Part shown: in pieces, positions 20,694 through 30,459 of the stretch | Layout: every line of letters starts with the position of its first letter | Numbering within the stretch: position 1 is the stretch's first letter | NCBI GenBank assembly: GCA_049316905.1 | Contig: JBMOJH010000003.1 | Span: 1-64,000 of the forward strand | Reading direction: 5' to 3' | Source of the DNA: CAIPVR01 sp049316905 | Lineage (GTDB): Bacteria > Actinomycetota > Acidimicrobiia > Acidimicrobiales > Microtrichaceae | DNA length: 64,000 nt | The notes under the pieces: model-generated | Seen by the model: only the letters and a program-made list of their open reading frames with translations | Database searches by the model: none | Told to the model about the DNA's origin: nothing | Position numbers and translations under genes: made by a program

Positions 20694-21723
20694 GACCTAC
20701 GAGGCGGCCGGCGTCTCCATCGAGGCCGGCGAGCAGGCCGTGGAACGCATCAAGGCCGACGTGCGCTCCACGTTCCGGCCCGAGGTGATCGGTGACATCG
20801 GCGGGTTCGGCGGCCTGTTCCGCTTCGACCCCGGCAGTTATCGCGACCCGGTGCTCGTCTCGACCACCGACGGGGTTGGCACGAAGGCCCTCGTGGCCGC
20901 CGCGGCGGGGCGCTACTCGACCATCGGCCTCGACCTGGTGGCCATGTGCGTGGACGACCTCGTCTGCCAGGGCGCCGAGCCGCTCTTCTTCCTCGACTAC
21001 ATCTCGATCGGCCGCCTGGAGCCCGAGGTCGTCAAGGACATCGTCGGCGGCGTCGCCGAGGGGTGTCGCCAGGCCGGCTGCGCGCTGGTCGGTGGCGAGA
21101 TGGCGGAGCATCCCGGCGTGATGGCCGACGGGGAGTTCGACCTGGTCGGCTTCGCCGTCGGCGTGGTGGATCGCGACCGGTTGCTCACCGGCGAGCTGGT
21201 GACCCCCGGCGACGTCCTGATCGGCCTGCCGTCGCCCGGGCTGCGCTCCAACGGGTACTCGCTGGCCCGCCGCCTCTACTTCGACGTGGCCGGTCGCTCG
21301 CTCGACGACCGGGCCTGGGACGACGGTCATGCCCCGACCGTGGCCGAGGAACTGCTCCGGCCCTCGGTGATCTACGCCCCGGCGGTGCGGGCCCTGCAGG
21401 CGTCGGTGCCGGTGCACGCCGTGGCGCACATCACCGGCGGTGGTCTGCCCGGCAACCTGAACCGGTCCCTCGGCCGGAAGGTCGACGCGCTGGTCGACCC
21501 CGGCTCGTGGGAGTGGCCCCGCGTGTTCGCCGAACTGCAGCGCATCGGCGACGTGAGCACCGACGAGATGCGCAAGGTCTTCAACCTGGGCATCGGCATG
21601 GTGGTGGTGGTGCCGGCGTCGTCGGCCACCCACGCGGTGGACGTGCTGCGCATCCACGGCCAGCGTGCCCGCATCATCGGCGAGGTGGTGCCGGGTCAGG
21701 GCGAGGTCCGCTTCTCCGACTGA
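20686..21723 (+). CDS. purM: AIR synthetase
   Basis: ATP-dependent cyclisation of FGAM to AIR, the fifth step of the pathway. 345 residues, normal length. Motifs STTDGVGTKALVA, LDLVAMCVDDL, LVGGEMAEHPG and GLPSPGLRSNGYSLAR are characteristic, as is HITGGGLPGNL. GTG 20686 lies inside the 3' end of purF (8-base overlap), so PurF and PurM are translationally coupled. Confidence 0.96.
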   Translation: MGETYEAAGVSIEAGEQAVERIKADVRSTFRPEVIGDIGGFGGLFRFDPGSYRDPVLVSTTDGVGTKALVAAAAGRYSTIGLDLVAMCVDDLVCQGAEPLFFLDYISIGRLEPEVVKDIVGGVAEGCRQAGCALVGGEMAEHPGVMADGEFDLVGFAVGVVDRDRLLTGELVTPGDVLIGLPSPGLRSNGYSLARRLYFDVAGRSLDDRAWDDGHAPTVAEELLRPSVIYAPAVRALQASVPVHAVAHITGGGLPGNLNRSLGRKVDALVDPGSWEWPRVFAELQRIGDVSTDEMRKVFNLGIGMVVVVPASSATHAVDVLRIHGQRARIIGEVVPGQGEVRFSD

Positions 21724-21831
21724 GCCGGCGCGCCGTGGCCGCGGGGCAGCGGCGGCACTGGGGGCAGTGGGAGCGGGAGGGGGAGCGTGTGCGTCGAGCC
21801 CACGGACCAGCTCCGGAATACCTGCGCATTC

Positions 21832-21858
21832 CTGATGTTGCAGTAGTTGCGTCATCAG
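21832..21858. promoter_or_regulatory. Operator-like dyad upstream of the pirin pair
   Basis: CTGATGTTGC (21832-21841), 7-base spacer, GCGTCATCAG (21849-21858): 8 of 10 positions are symmetric. A second dyad AGTTG-N10-CAACT overlaps it at 21845-21864. The segment is AT-richer than its surroundings and ends 35 bases before the pirin start. It probably binds a dimeric repressor. Confidence 0.5.
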
Positions 21859-21893
21859 ACAACTCCGTCAGAGAGAACTGGGAGGTCCGTTCC

Positions 21894-22598
21894 ATGGCGA
21901 TCGATGTCCGCCCGGCCGACGGCCGGTTCCACACCCGGCTCGGATGGCTGGACAGCCACCACTCGTTCAGCTTCTCCGGCCACTACGACCCCGCCAACAC
22001 CCATCACGGCCTGCTGCTCGTGCTGAACGACGACGTCGTGGCACCCGCGGCGGGTTTCGGGACGCACGGCCACGCCGACATGGAGATCGTGACCTGGGTG
22101 CTCGACGGGACCCTCGAGCACCGCGACTCCGAGGGCCACCACGGGGTCATCCGGCCCGGCGAGGCGCAGCGCATGACGGCGGGCACCGGGATCCGCCATT
22201 CGGAGATGAACCCCGACCCGGACCGGCCGGTGCACTTCCTCCAGATGTGGGTTCGGCCCGACACCCCGGGCCTGCCACCCGGCTACGAGCAGGTCGACGT
22301 GGCCGCGCGGCTGGACGCCGGCGGGCTGGTGCCCGTGGCGTCGGGCCGCGATGACGAGGGAGCGGTCCGTATCCACCAGCGTGACGCCGTCATGTCGGTG
22401 GGCCGGTTGGCGCCGGGCGAGGAGGTCACGCTGCCCGACGAGCCGCACGTCCACCTGTACGTGGCCCGCGGTGCCGTGGAGCTCGATGGGGCGGACGGTC
22501 CGCTGGGCGAGGGCGACGCCGTGCGCCTCACCGACGCCGGAGCGGTCCGGCTCGTGGCGCAGGGCGCGGCCGAGGTCGTCGTCTGGGGGACGGCATGA
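21894..22598 (+). CDS. Pirin family protein (YhhW-like)
   Basis: Bicupin protein of 234 residues. Metal-binding elements of the N-terminal cupin are FGTHGHADMEIVTW (two His) and TAGTGIRHSEMNPD (His and Glu). Family members bind iron and some act as quercetin dioxygenases or redox sensors. The C-terminal cupin is shortened. GGGAGG at 21880-21885 is the ribosome binding site for ATG 21894. Overlaps the next pirin by four bases. A dyad upstream suggests repressor control. Confidence 0.9.
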   Translation: MAIDVRPADGRFHTRLGWLDSHHSFSFSGHYDPANTHHGLLLVLNDDVVAPAAGFGTHGHADMEIVTWVLDGTLEHRDSEGHHGVIRPGEAQRMTAGTGIRHSEMNPDPDRPVHFLQMWVRPDTPGLPPGYEQVDVAARLDAGGLVPVASGRDDEGAVRIHQRDAVMSVGRLAPGEEVTLPDEPHVHLYVARGAVELDGADGPLGEGDAVRLTDAGAVRLVAQGAAEVVVWGTA

Positions 22599-23449
22599 GC
22601 GCCCGCGGCGTCCGCGAAATCCTCCCTGCGCACCGCGCCGTGGAGGGCGACGGCTTCGAGGTGCGCCGGCCGTTCCCGGTGCCGGGCCGCGAGCTGGTGG
22701 ACCCGTTCCTCCTGCTCGACCACCTCGGCCCGGTGGAGCACGCCCCCGGTGCGGCGATCGGCACGCCGGAGCACCCGCACCGCGGATTCGAGACCGTCAC
22801 CTATCTGCTCGAGGGCGAGCTCGAGCACCGCGACAGCCTGGGGAACCACGGGTTCCTCGGTCCGGGCGACACCCAGTGGATGACGGCGGGCCGGGGCGTC
22901 CTGCACCAGGAGGGTCCGAGCGAGCGCCTCCGCACCGAGGGCGGCCGGGTCCACGGCGTGCAGCTCTGGGTGAACCTGCCGGCGGCGGAGAAGATGACCG
23001 AACCCGCCTACCAGGACCTCACCGCCGACCGCGTGCCCCGGGTGGAGCCCGGTCCCGGCGCGCGGGCTCGGGTGATCGCGGGCGAGGCCTTCGGTGTGAC
23101 CGGCCCGGGCCGGACGCGTACGCCGATCACCTACGTGCACCTGAGCCTGGAGCCCGGGGCGACGGCCTCCACGCCGCTGCCGCCGGACCACACGGTGATC
23201 GTCTATCCGATGGTGGGCCCGGTCGAGGTCGGCGGGCGCACCCTGGCCGAGGGGGAGCTCGGGCTCCTCGGGCCCGGCGACGCCGTGACCATGACCGGGG
23301 CCGGTGACGCCACCACGGAGGTGCTGGTGCTGTCGGGCCGGCCGCTGCACGAGCCCGTGGCGCGCATGGGTCCGTTCGTCATGAACACCCGGGCCGAGCT
23401 CGTGGAGGCGGTCGACGACCTGCGGGCCGGGCGGTTCGCCACCGGCTGA
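22595..23449 (+). CDS. Pirin family protein (long form)
   Basis: Second pirin, 284 residues, more like canonical pirin than its upstream neighbour: HPHRGFETVTYLLEG has the paired His, and TAGRGVLHQEGPSE the His and Glu that complete the metal site. The C-terminal pirin_C cupin is present, ending PFVMNTRAELVEAVDDL. ATG 22595 overlaps the stop of the first pirin (ATGA). Tandem non-identical pirins suggest a hetero-oligomer or sequential enzymes; this is inference. Confidence 0.92.
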   Translation: MSARGVREILPAHRAVEGDGFEVRRPFPVPGRELVDPFLLLDHLGPVEHAPGAAIGTPEHPHRGFETVTYLLEGELEHRDSLGNHGFLGPGDTQWMTAGRGVLHQEGPSERLRTEGGRVHGVQLWVNLPAAEKMTEPAYQDLTADRVPRVEPGPGARARVIAGEAFGVTGPGRTRTPITYVHLSLEPGATASTPLPPDHTVIVYPMVGPVEVGGRTLAEGELGLLGPGDAVTMTGAGDATTEVLVLSGRPLHEPVARMGPFVMNTRAELVEAVDDLRAGRFATG

Positions 23450-23455
23450 CCCGGG

Positions 23456-23461
23456 TACCGT
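23456..23461 (+). promoter_or_regulatory. -10 element of leaderless promoter
   Basis: TACCGT, exactly 6 bases before the ATG at 23468; no ribosome binding site. Confidence 0.6.
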
Positions 23462-23467
23462 GCCGAC

Positions 23468-24613
23468 ATGACGGACTTCCCCCGCCCTCCCGCGCACGGT
23501 TCCCTGTCCTCCTGGGACGACTTCCCGGTCCACCAGGTGGCAGAGACCATCCGTCACTCCGCCACGAGCGACCGTAACTTCTACGACCGCTACTACTTCA
23601 ACTGCCACGCCAACGACGGTTCCGCGTTCCTGATCATGGGGCTCGGCCAGTACCCGAACCTGGCGGTGCAGGACGCCTTCGCGTGTGTGGTGGTGGGGAA
23701 CGAGCACCGGGTGGTGCGCGCCAGCCGGGAGCTGGGTGACCGGATGGACACGTCCGTGGGGCCGATCAGGGTCGAGGTGGTCGAGCCGCTGGTGTCGTTG
23801 CGCGTCGTGTGCGAGCCCAACGAGGAGACCGACATCTCCTTCGACCTCACCTGGCGCGGGGCCATCCCGGCGTTCGAGGAGCCGCGTCAGTACGTGCGCA
23901 AGCACGGGCGCGTCCTGTTCGACACCATGCGCCTCGCCCAGACCGGGCGCTGGTCGGGCACCCTCCGCAGCGGCGACCACACCTTCGAGGTCACCCCCGA
24001 CGGGTGGTGGGGCACCCGTGACCGGAGCTGGGGCGTGCGACCGGTGGGTGAGGCCGAGCCGGCCGGGATCCGCACCGAGGGACAGATGGTCGGGTTCTGG
24101 AACTACGTGCCGGTGCAGTTCGACGACCACTCCTTGCTCTACATGGTCAACGAGCTCGACGACGGGTCACGCGTGCTGGAGGAGGCCGTGCGGATCTGGG
24201 CCGATCCGGCCCGGGAGCCCGAGTGGCTCGGCCGCCCCGAGCACGACGCGGTGCTCACCCCCGGCACCCGCCACATCGAGCGGTCCACCCTGCGGTTCCC
24301 CGACGCCCCGGGTGGCGGGTTCGAGATGACCGTCGAACCGCTCCTCGACTGCTGGCTGATGCACGGCACCGGTTACGGCATCGATCCCGACTGGCGCCAC
24401 GGCATGTGGCAGGGACCGCTGGTCGTCCAGGGTCGCGAGATGGACTACGTGACGCAGCGCGCCGAGCTGTTCGGGCTGGTCGACCAGGTGGCCCGGGTCA
24501 CCCAGCACGGCGGCGTGGCCGACGGGGCGGTCGGCCACGGCCTGCACGAGTTCTTCTTCATCGAGGGCTTCGCCCGCTACGGCCTCGTCGGCTGGGACCC
24601 GGCGCCGGCCTGA
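23468..24613 (+). CDS. Conserved beta-rich protein of unknown function
   Basis: A 381-residue soluble protein. It is rich in beta strands and aromatic residues, with a strongly conserved-looking core WWGTRDRSWGVRPVGE near 180-195. That motif recalls uncharacterised actinobacterial families (DUF7064/7065 type) related to AttH/CrtC lipocalin-like hydratases, but the assignment is from memory of motif style and is tentative. No signal peptide or membrane helix. Catalytic role, if any, is unknown. It has its own leaderless promoter and is not obviously linked to the pirins. Confidence 0.65.
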   Translation: MTDFPRPPAHGSLSSWDDFPVHQVAETIRHSATSDRNFYDRYYFNCHANDGSAFLIMGLGQYPNLAVQDAFACVVVGNEHRVVRASRELGDRMDTSVGPIRVEVVEPLVSLRVVCEPNEETDISFDLTWRGAIPAFEEPRQYVRKHGRVLFDTMRLAQTGRWSGTLRSGDHTFEVTPDGWWGTRDRSWGVRPVGEAEPAGIRTEGQMVGFWNYVPVQFDDHSLLYMVNELDDGSRVLEEAVRIWADPAREPEWLGRPEHDAVLTPGTRHIERSTLRFPDAPGGGFEMTVEPLLDCWLMHGTGYGIDPDWRHGMWQGPLVVQGREMDYVTQRAELFGLVDQVARVTQHGGVADGAVGHGLHEFFFIEGFARYGLVGWDPAPA

Positions 24614-24687
24614 CACCCGAGGGCGACGACCGCCGGCCGGATCCGCCGGTGGCGGCGAGGGGCCTCCGGGTGTGATCGGATGGGGGC

Positions 24688-24858
24688 ATGTTCCAGGGAC
24701 TGCTCATCTTCGCCATCTTCGGCATCGTGCTCGTGGGCGTGTTCGCCGTGATCCTCGGCCGCCGCCGCACCTACGAGGAGCAGGACCCGGCCGACGTCCT
24801 GAGCGACGAGGAGTTCCGCCGCATCGAGTTCGGCGACGACCCCGACATCCCCAAGTGA
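24688..24858 (+). CDS. 56-residue single-pass membrane protein coupled to pyrE
   Basis: ATG 24688 to TGA 24858. Residues 3-24 form one hydrophobic helix (GLLIFAIFGIVLVGVFAVIL), followed by RRR and an acidic cytoplasmic tail ending EFRRIEFGDDPDIPK. Codon third positions are almost all G or C, so it is clearly coding. TCGGAT lies 6 bases before the start, so it may be leaderless. Its stop overlaps the GTG of pyrE (GTGA). I do not recognise the family. Confidence 0.75.
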   Translation: MFQGLLIFAIFGIVLVGVFAVILGRRRTYEEQDPADVLSDEEFRRIEFGDDPDIPK

Positions 24859-25418
24859 GCGCCGACGCGTCGACCCACGAGCGCCTCGTCGCCCACCTGC
24901 TCGAGCACTCCGTCCGCACCGGCGAGTTCACGCTCAAGTCGGGTCGCCGGAGCAACTGGTTCATCGACTCCAAGCAGACCGCGTGCGACCCCGACGGCGT
25001 ACTCCTCATGGCCGCGGAGGCCCTGACGGTCGTCCCCGACGAGGCCACCGCCATCGGGGGCCTCACCGTGGGGGCGGACCCCGTCGCCTACGGGGTGGCC
25101 GCGGTGGCCGCCACCCGGGGGCGGCGGCTGCGCAGCTTCACCATCCGCAAGGAGTCCAAGGACCACGGGGTGACCGGCCGGCTCGCGGGCCCGCTCCGCG
25201 CCGGCGACAAGGTGGTCATCACGGAGGACACCGTCACCCGCGGCACGTCGCTGTTCGAGGCCGTGCAGGTGGTCCGGGAGCTCGGTGCCGAGGTGGTGCT
25301 GATCATGCCGCTCGTCGACCGGGGCGGCACCTGTGCCGCCATGGCCGAGGACGCCGGGATCGCCTACCGCCCGCTCGTCACGGCGCCCGACCTCGGCTTC
25401 TCCTACGAGGGTGCCTGA
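24855..25418 (+). CDS. pyrE: Orotate phosphoribosyltransferase
   Basis: Converts orotate and PRPP to OMP in pyrimidine synthesis. 187 residues. PRPP-binding motif VVITEDTVTRGTS near 115-127; the N-terminal FTLKSGRRSNWFIDSK and the flexible-loop lysines in RKESKDHG are typical. GTG 24855 overlaps the stop of the small membrane protein gene. It is the only pyrimidine gene here, separate from any pyr operon. Confidence 0.93.
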   Translation: MSADASTHERLVAHLLEHSVRTGEFTLKSGRRSNWFIDSKQTACDPDGVLLMAAEALTVVPDEATAIGGLTVGADPVAYGVAAVAATRGRRLRSFTIRKESKDHGVTGRLAGPLRAGDKVVITEDTVTRGTSLFEAVQVVRELGAEVVLIMPLVDRGGTCAAMAEDAGIAYRPLVTAPDLGFSYEGA

Positions 25419-25461
25419 CGCGCGCCGCGCCGGGGGTTCGGTGAGCCTTCGGGGCGGGCGT

Positions 25462-25467
25462 TAGCCT
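25462..25467 (+). promoter_or_regulatory. -10 element before the malic enzyme gene
   Basis: TAGCCT, 9 bases before ATG 25477; a transcript from it would carry only about 2-3 untranslated bases. Confidence 0.45.
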
Positions 25468-25476
25468 GCGCCCGGT

Positions 25477-26880
<1,404 letters not shown>

Positions 26881-26918
26881 CCGGGTGATCCATCCCGGCG
26901 CTCTCGTCGGGAGGGTGG

Positions 26919-28748
26919 GTGATCAGTACCATGCCGCCCGTGGACGTGACCGTGGCCAGCGGGTCGCCGGGGGAGACGACGTCCACCGACGGGCGACGAC
27001 TGACGGGGCGACTCGACCAGCTGGTGGCCGGGCGGTGGACCCTCGCCGAGGTGCTGCTCTACGTCGTCGCGGCCGTGGCCGGGTGGTCGGTGCGCTTCGT
27101 CCAGGACGACGCGTTCATCACCTACCGCTTCAGCCGGAATCTGGCCCGGGGCGAGGGTCTGGTGTTCAACCCGGGCGAACGGGTCGAGGGCTACACGAAC
27201 TTCCTCTGGACGGCGCTGCACGCCCTTCCCGAGAAGCTCGGCTGGTCCACCCCGGCGTTCAGCCAGGTGGTGGGCATCGGCATCATGCTCGGCACGGTCG
27301 CCGTGTCGCTGCGCCTCGCCCGCCGCCTGTTCGGCGACCCGGCGATGGCGTACCTGGCCACGCTGGCCCTCGTCGCCAACGTCACCTTCATCGGCTACGG
27401 CACCGGCGGCCTCGAGACGATGCTGCAGACGCTGCTGGTGATCTCGGTCGCCGCGCTGCTCCTCCCCGTCGGCACCCCGAACTCGGTGGCCGCCGACCGA
27501 TGGGGCCCGCGCCGCGTGGCGGCCGGGTTCCTCGCAGGCCTCGCCGTGCTGACCCGCATGGACTCCGCGGTGCTGGTGGCGACCTTCGTGCTCGTCCATC
27601 TGGTTCAGCAGTGGCGGAGCACTCCGTCCGAGGACGACCCGGCCAGCTCCTCGCGGCTGCCGCACGCCGCGATCTCCCTGGGCCAGATCGCCGTGCCCGC
27701 GGCCCTGGTGGTGGTGCCGTGGCTGGTGTGGAAGCTCGACTTCTACGGCGAGGTCCTCCCCAACACGTTCTTCGCGAAGTCGGCGGCCAACCCACTGGTC
27801 CCGTTCCTGTTCGGGCTGCTCTACCTGCTGTGCTTCTTCGTCTCCTACGCGGCGTTCCTGCTCATCGGCCGCTTCCGTCGTCTGCGCCGGGAGTTCTTCG
27901 CGATCCCCGGCATGGCCCAGGTCTTCGTGGTCGTGCCGGTGTGGATGCTCTACATCTGCGTCGTCGGCGCCGACTTCATGGAGTTCCGCTTCCTGGTGCC
28001 GATCCTGCCGGTGCTGGCGCTGCTCGCCGGGTACCTCGTGGACCCGATCCGCTCGACCGGTCGGCAGGTGCTGCTGGTGGGCACGCTGCTCGCGTTCTCC
28101 GCCGCCCACGCCGTGGCCCCCACGGTGATCCCCTACCCGGTGCTCACCTTCAGCCAGATCCGGCACTGGCCCACGGAGTCGCGCACCGACTGGCACGCCA
28201 TGGGCCAGCTCCTCGCGAAGGAGTTCCCCGGCGGTCCCGACGTGCCCGGCCAGCCGGTGGTGGGGGTGGCCCCGCTCGGCGTGATCTCGTACTACTCGGA
28301 CCTGCCCACGATCGACATGCTGGGCCTCACCGACGCGTGGGTGGCCCGCAACGGCGACGACTGGGACCTCTACTACCCGGGTCACGTGAAGATGGCCCCG
28401 GTGCGCTACCTCGAGCGCCGTGACGTGAGCCTGGTCGTGGGCCAACCGCTGACCGAGCAGCCCGACCCGGCCCGCACGAGCTACCGGCTGTCGGAGCTGG
28501 TGGTGCTGTGGCCGAACACCGACCTGAAGGTGCTGCCCGACACCGCCAAGGTGATCGAGATCCCGCTGACCGACGACCAGGTGTGGGCCGTGCTCTACCT
28601 GCAGCCGAACGCCAAGGTCGACGCGGCCATCGAGCGCAACGGCTGGCGGGTGCTGCCGATCGACCGCACGTGCGACCCGGCCGACTTCGGCTCGGGGCTG
28701 CAGGCGAAGCTCGGCAAGCTGTTCGTGGGCGACAGCACCTGCCCCTGA
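26919..28748 (+). CDS. GT-C membrane glycosyltransferase, AftB-like
   Basis: A 609-residue polytopic membrane protein. The motif QDDAFITYRFSRNLARG (from residue 62), directly after the first membrane helix, carries the paired Asp of GT-C transferases, and FNPGERVEGYTNFLWT follows. Both are hallmarks of the AftB arabinofuranosyltransferase-like branch, which uses polyprenyl-phosphate sugars outside the membrane. About ten membrane helices, then a soluble C-terminal domain of roughly 170 residues. GTG 26919 follows GGGAGGG; ATG 26931 is an alternative. The substrate sugar cannot be inferred. Confidence 0.8.
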   Translation: MISTMPPVDVTVASGSPGETTSTDGRRLTGRLDQLVAGRWTLAEVLLYVVAAVAGWSVRFVQDDAFITYRFSRNLARGEGLVFNPGERVEGYTNFLWTALHALPEKLGWSTPAFSQVVGIGIMLGTVAVSLRLARRLFGDPAMAYLATLALVANVTFIGYGTGGLETMLQTLLVISVAALLLPVGTPNSVAADRWGPRRVAAGFLAGLAVLTRMDSAVLVATFVLVHLVQQWRSTPSEDDPASSSRLPHAAISLGQIAVPAALVVVPWLVWKLDFYGEVLPNTFFAKSAANPLVPFLFGLLYLLCFFVSYAAFLLIGRFRRLRREFFAIPGMAQVFVVVPVWMLYICVVGADFMEFRFLVPILPVLALLAGYLVDPIRSTGRQVLLVGTLLAFSAAHAVAPTVIPYPVLTFSQIRHWPTESRTDWHAMGQLLAKEFPGGPDVPGQPVVGVAPLGVISYYSDLPTIDMLGLTDAWVARNGDDWDLYYPGHVKMAPVRYLERRDVSLVVGQPLTEQPDPARTSYRLSELVVLWPNTDLKVLPDTAKVIEIPLTDDQVWAVLYLQPNAKVDAAIERNGWRVLPIDRTCDPADFGSGLQAKLGKLFVGDSTCP

Positions 28749-28751
28749 CGG

Positions 28752-29960
28752 TCAGCCGGCGGTGGGTCCGTCCGACGACGGTGTGGGGGACGAGACGGCC
28801 AGCCGGGTGCGCCACCTCGCGGCCGGCTTCTCCACCAGGCGGTGCGCCGCCTCCGTCAGGCCGATGAGCAGCGGGAAGTAGAGCAGCACGGCCAGCGCGG
28901 GGGCGCGGTCGCCGAGAAGCTCCACCAGCACCACGCCGAGCGGCACGTGGATGAGGTACAGCGCGTAGCTGCGCTTACCGACCGCGACCATCGGCTTCCA
29001 CTGCAGGAAGCGGGCCAGCCACTGGTCCGGCACGCGACTGACGCTCAGCACGACCCACGCCGAGGCCGCCGCCACCACGCTGAAGCCGAAGCGGCCCCAG
29101 TGCAGTCCATCGGACAGTGACCCACCCGCCACCTCGGGACCGAAGGGGACGAAGACCTTGAACGGCTTCGCGAATGCGGTGCCGACGAAGAGCACGACGG
29201 CCAGCACGCCGACCGCCACGTTGGACCCCCGGCGCAGCACCGTGCGGGCCCGTTCGGAGAGCTCCGTGGGCAGCTCCGCGTTGAGGAACGCGAGCACCAC
29301 GCCGAGGAGGAGACTGTCGGGGCGCTGGTACCAGGCCAGCAGCGGACCCACGTGGCCCGCCGCACGGGCCAGGCCGATCGCCACCCACGCCGCCACGAAG
29401 ACGGCGCAGAGCTCACGGACCCGGCGCAGCCGCACCGCGACGATCAGCACCAGGACGCCGAACAGGTAGAAGTGCTCCTCCACCGACAGCGACCAGAGCT
29501 GGATGAACGGACGGATCTCGGGTGCGCGCCCGACGACCTCGTCCGCGTGGACCGGGAAGGCGACGTGGTACACGTACAGGCCGCCGGCGGCCACGTCCTG
29601 CCAGGTCGTCGTGAGCAGGTCGCCCGTGTCCACCACGGCGCTCGCGAGCAGCACCACCGCGAGGGTCCCGAACAGCGTGAGGTACAGGAGCGGGAGCAGG
29701 CGCAGTGCCCGCCGGCCGTAGAAGCGCCGCAGGCTCACGGCTCCCGCCGAGCGGTCCTCCTCGAGGAGCAGCGTGGTGATGAGGAACCCGCTGACCACGA
29801 AGAACAGGTCGACGCCGGCGACGAAGGAGCCGAACGTCAGGTAGCTCGCGTGGACGAACAGGACGGCGAGGATGGCCCAACCACGGAGTCCGTCGAGCGG
29901 GGAGGTGTAGCCCAGCGCGGGCGCCCGTGAGACGAACTGCCCCGTCGGTTGTGTCCCCAC
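28752..29960 (-). CDS. OafA/YrhL-type membrane acyltransferase
   Basis: Acyltransferase-3 family protein that O-acylates surface glycans or lipids using cytoplasmic acyl donors. About 402 residues and ten membrane helices. Diagnostic features: LDGLRGWAILAVLFVHAS near the N terminus with the catalytic His, FFVVSGFLITTLLLEE, RRALRLLPLLY, and QLWSLSVEEHFYLFGVL. No C-terminal SGNH domain. GTG 29960 is chosen because the minus strand has GGGGGGA just before it; the frame is open up to 30041 but that runs toward the tRNA cluster. Convergent with the glycosyltransferase gene with 3 bases between, so the two may serve related envelope chemistry. Confidence 0.87.
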   Translation of the reverse strand: MGTQPTGQFVSRAPALGYTSPLDGLRGWAILAVLFVHASYLTFGSFVAGVDLFFVVSGFLITTLLLEEDRSAGAVSLRRFYGRRALRLLPLLYLTLFGTLAVVLLASAVVDTGDLLTTTWQDVAAGGLYVYHVAFPVHADEVVGRAPEIRPFIQLWSLSVEEHFYLFGVLVLIVAVRLRRVRELCAVFVAAWVAIGLARAAGHVGPLLAWYQRPDSLLLGVVLAFLNAELPTELSERARTVLRRGSNVAVGVLAVVLFVGTAFAKPFKVFVPFGPEVAGGSLSDGLHWGRFGFSVVAAASAWVVLSVSRVPDQWLARFLQWKPMVAVGKRSYALYLIHVPLGVVLVELLGDRAPALAVLLYFPLLIGLTEAAHRLVEKPAARWRTRLAVSSPTPSSDGPTAG

Positions 29961-30054
29961 GGTCCCCCCGCGCTCGCTCGGACGTGAGCGGGCGGACGGA
30001 TGGGCGATCGCCCGGCCCCGGCCGCCCGGGTTCGGCGGCACGCGGCCGCCCCAG

Positions 30055-30127
30055 TGGTCGGGACCGGCGTCGATCCGGTGACCTTCCGCTTTTCAGGCGG
30101 ACGCTCTGCCAACTGAGCTACCCGACC
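30055..30127 (-). tRNA. tRNA-Phe (GAA)
   Basis: Complete cloverleaf: acceptor GGTCGGG/CCCGACC, D arm, anticodon stem TCCGC/GCGGA with loop CTGAAAA (anticodon GAA), T stem ACCGG/CCGGT. No CCA encoded. The T loop reads ATCGACG, so position 54 is A instead of the nearly invariant T. Confidence 0.95.
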
Positions 30128-30170
30128 GGGCCCAACGCCCGGACCGGCGGATGCCGGAACGGGCGATGGA

Positions 30171-30248
30171 TGGCGGTCCCGACGGGATTTGAACCCGCGA
30201 CCTCCGGCTTGACAGGCCGGCGTGCACTCCAAGCTGCACCACGGGACC
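30171..30248 (-). tRNA. tRNA-Asp (GUC)
   Basis: Acceptor GGTCCCG/CGGGACC, anticodon stem CCGGC/GCCGG with loop CTGTCAA (anticodon GTC), T arm GCGGG TTCAAAT CCCGT. The 3' CCA is encoded (30171-30173). This is the substrate type for queuosine modification and GluQ, which is encoded in this window. Confidence 0.95.
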
Positions 30249-30262
30249 ACGAATGTGGCCTG

Positions 30263-30335
30263 CACCCCCAACGGGATTCGAACCCGTGTTACCTCCTTGA
30301 AAGGGAGGCGTCCTAGGCCGCTGGACGATGGGGGC
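30263..30335 (-). tRNA. tRNA-Glu (UUC)
   Basis: Acceptor GCCCCCA/TGGGGGT with a G-U first pair, anticodon stem CCTCC/GGAGG with loop CTTTCAA (anticodon TTC), T loop TTCGAAT. CCA not encoded. First gene of the Glu-Asp-Phe transcription unit, an order common in actinobacteria. Confidence 0.95.
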
Positions 30336-30361
30336 TCCCCATCCCCCGAGGGGGCCGGGTC

Positions 30362-30390
30362 ACCATAGCAGCAGCGTTCGCGGCCACCAA
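30362..30390 (-). promoter_or_regulatory. Promoter of the tRNA Glu-Asp-Phe operon
   Basis: On the minus strand, TTGGTG (30385-30390) and TATGGT (30362-30367) are separated by exactly 17 bases; TATGGT ends 26 bases before the tRNA-Glu 5' end. A short CCCCCTCGGGGG hairpin lies in the leader. This is the best -35/-10 match in the window. Confidence 0.7.
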
Positions 30391-30459
30391 AGGTGCTGGG
30401 ATCGCCGCGGGGGCGTCGCGGCCGATGAGCCCGGTGCGCCAGCCCTCGGGCTCGGTGCG

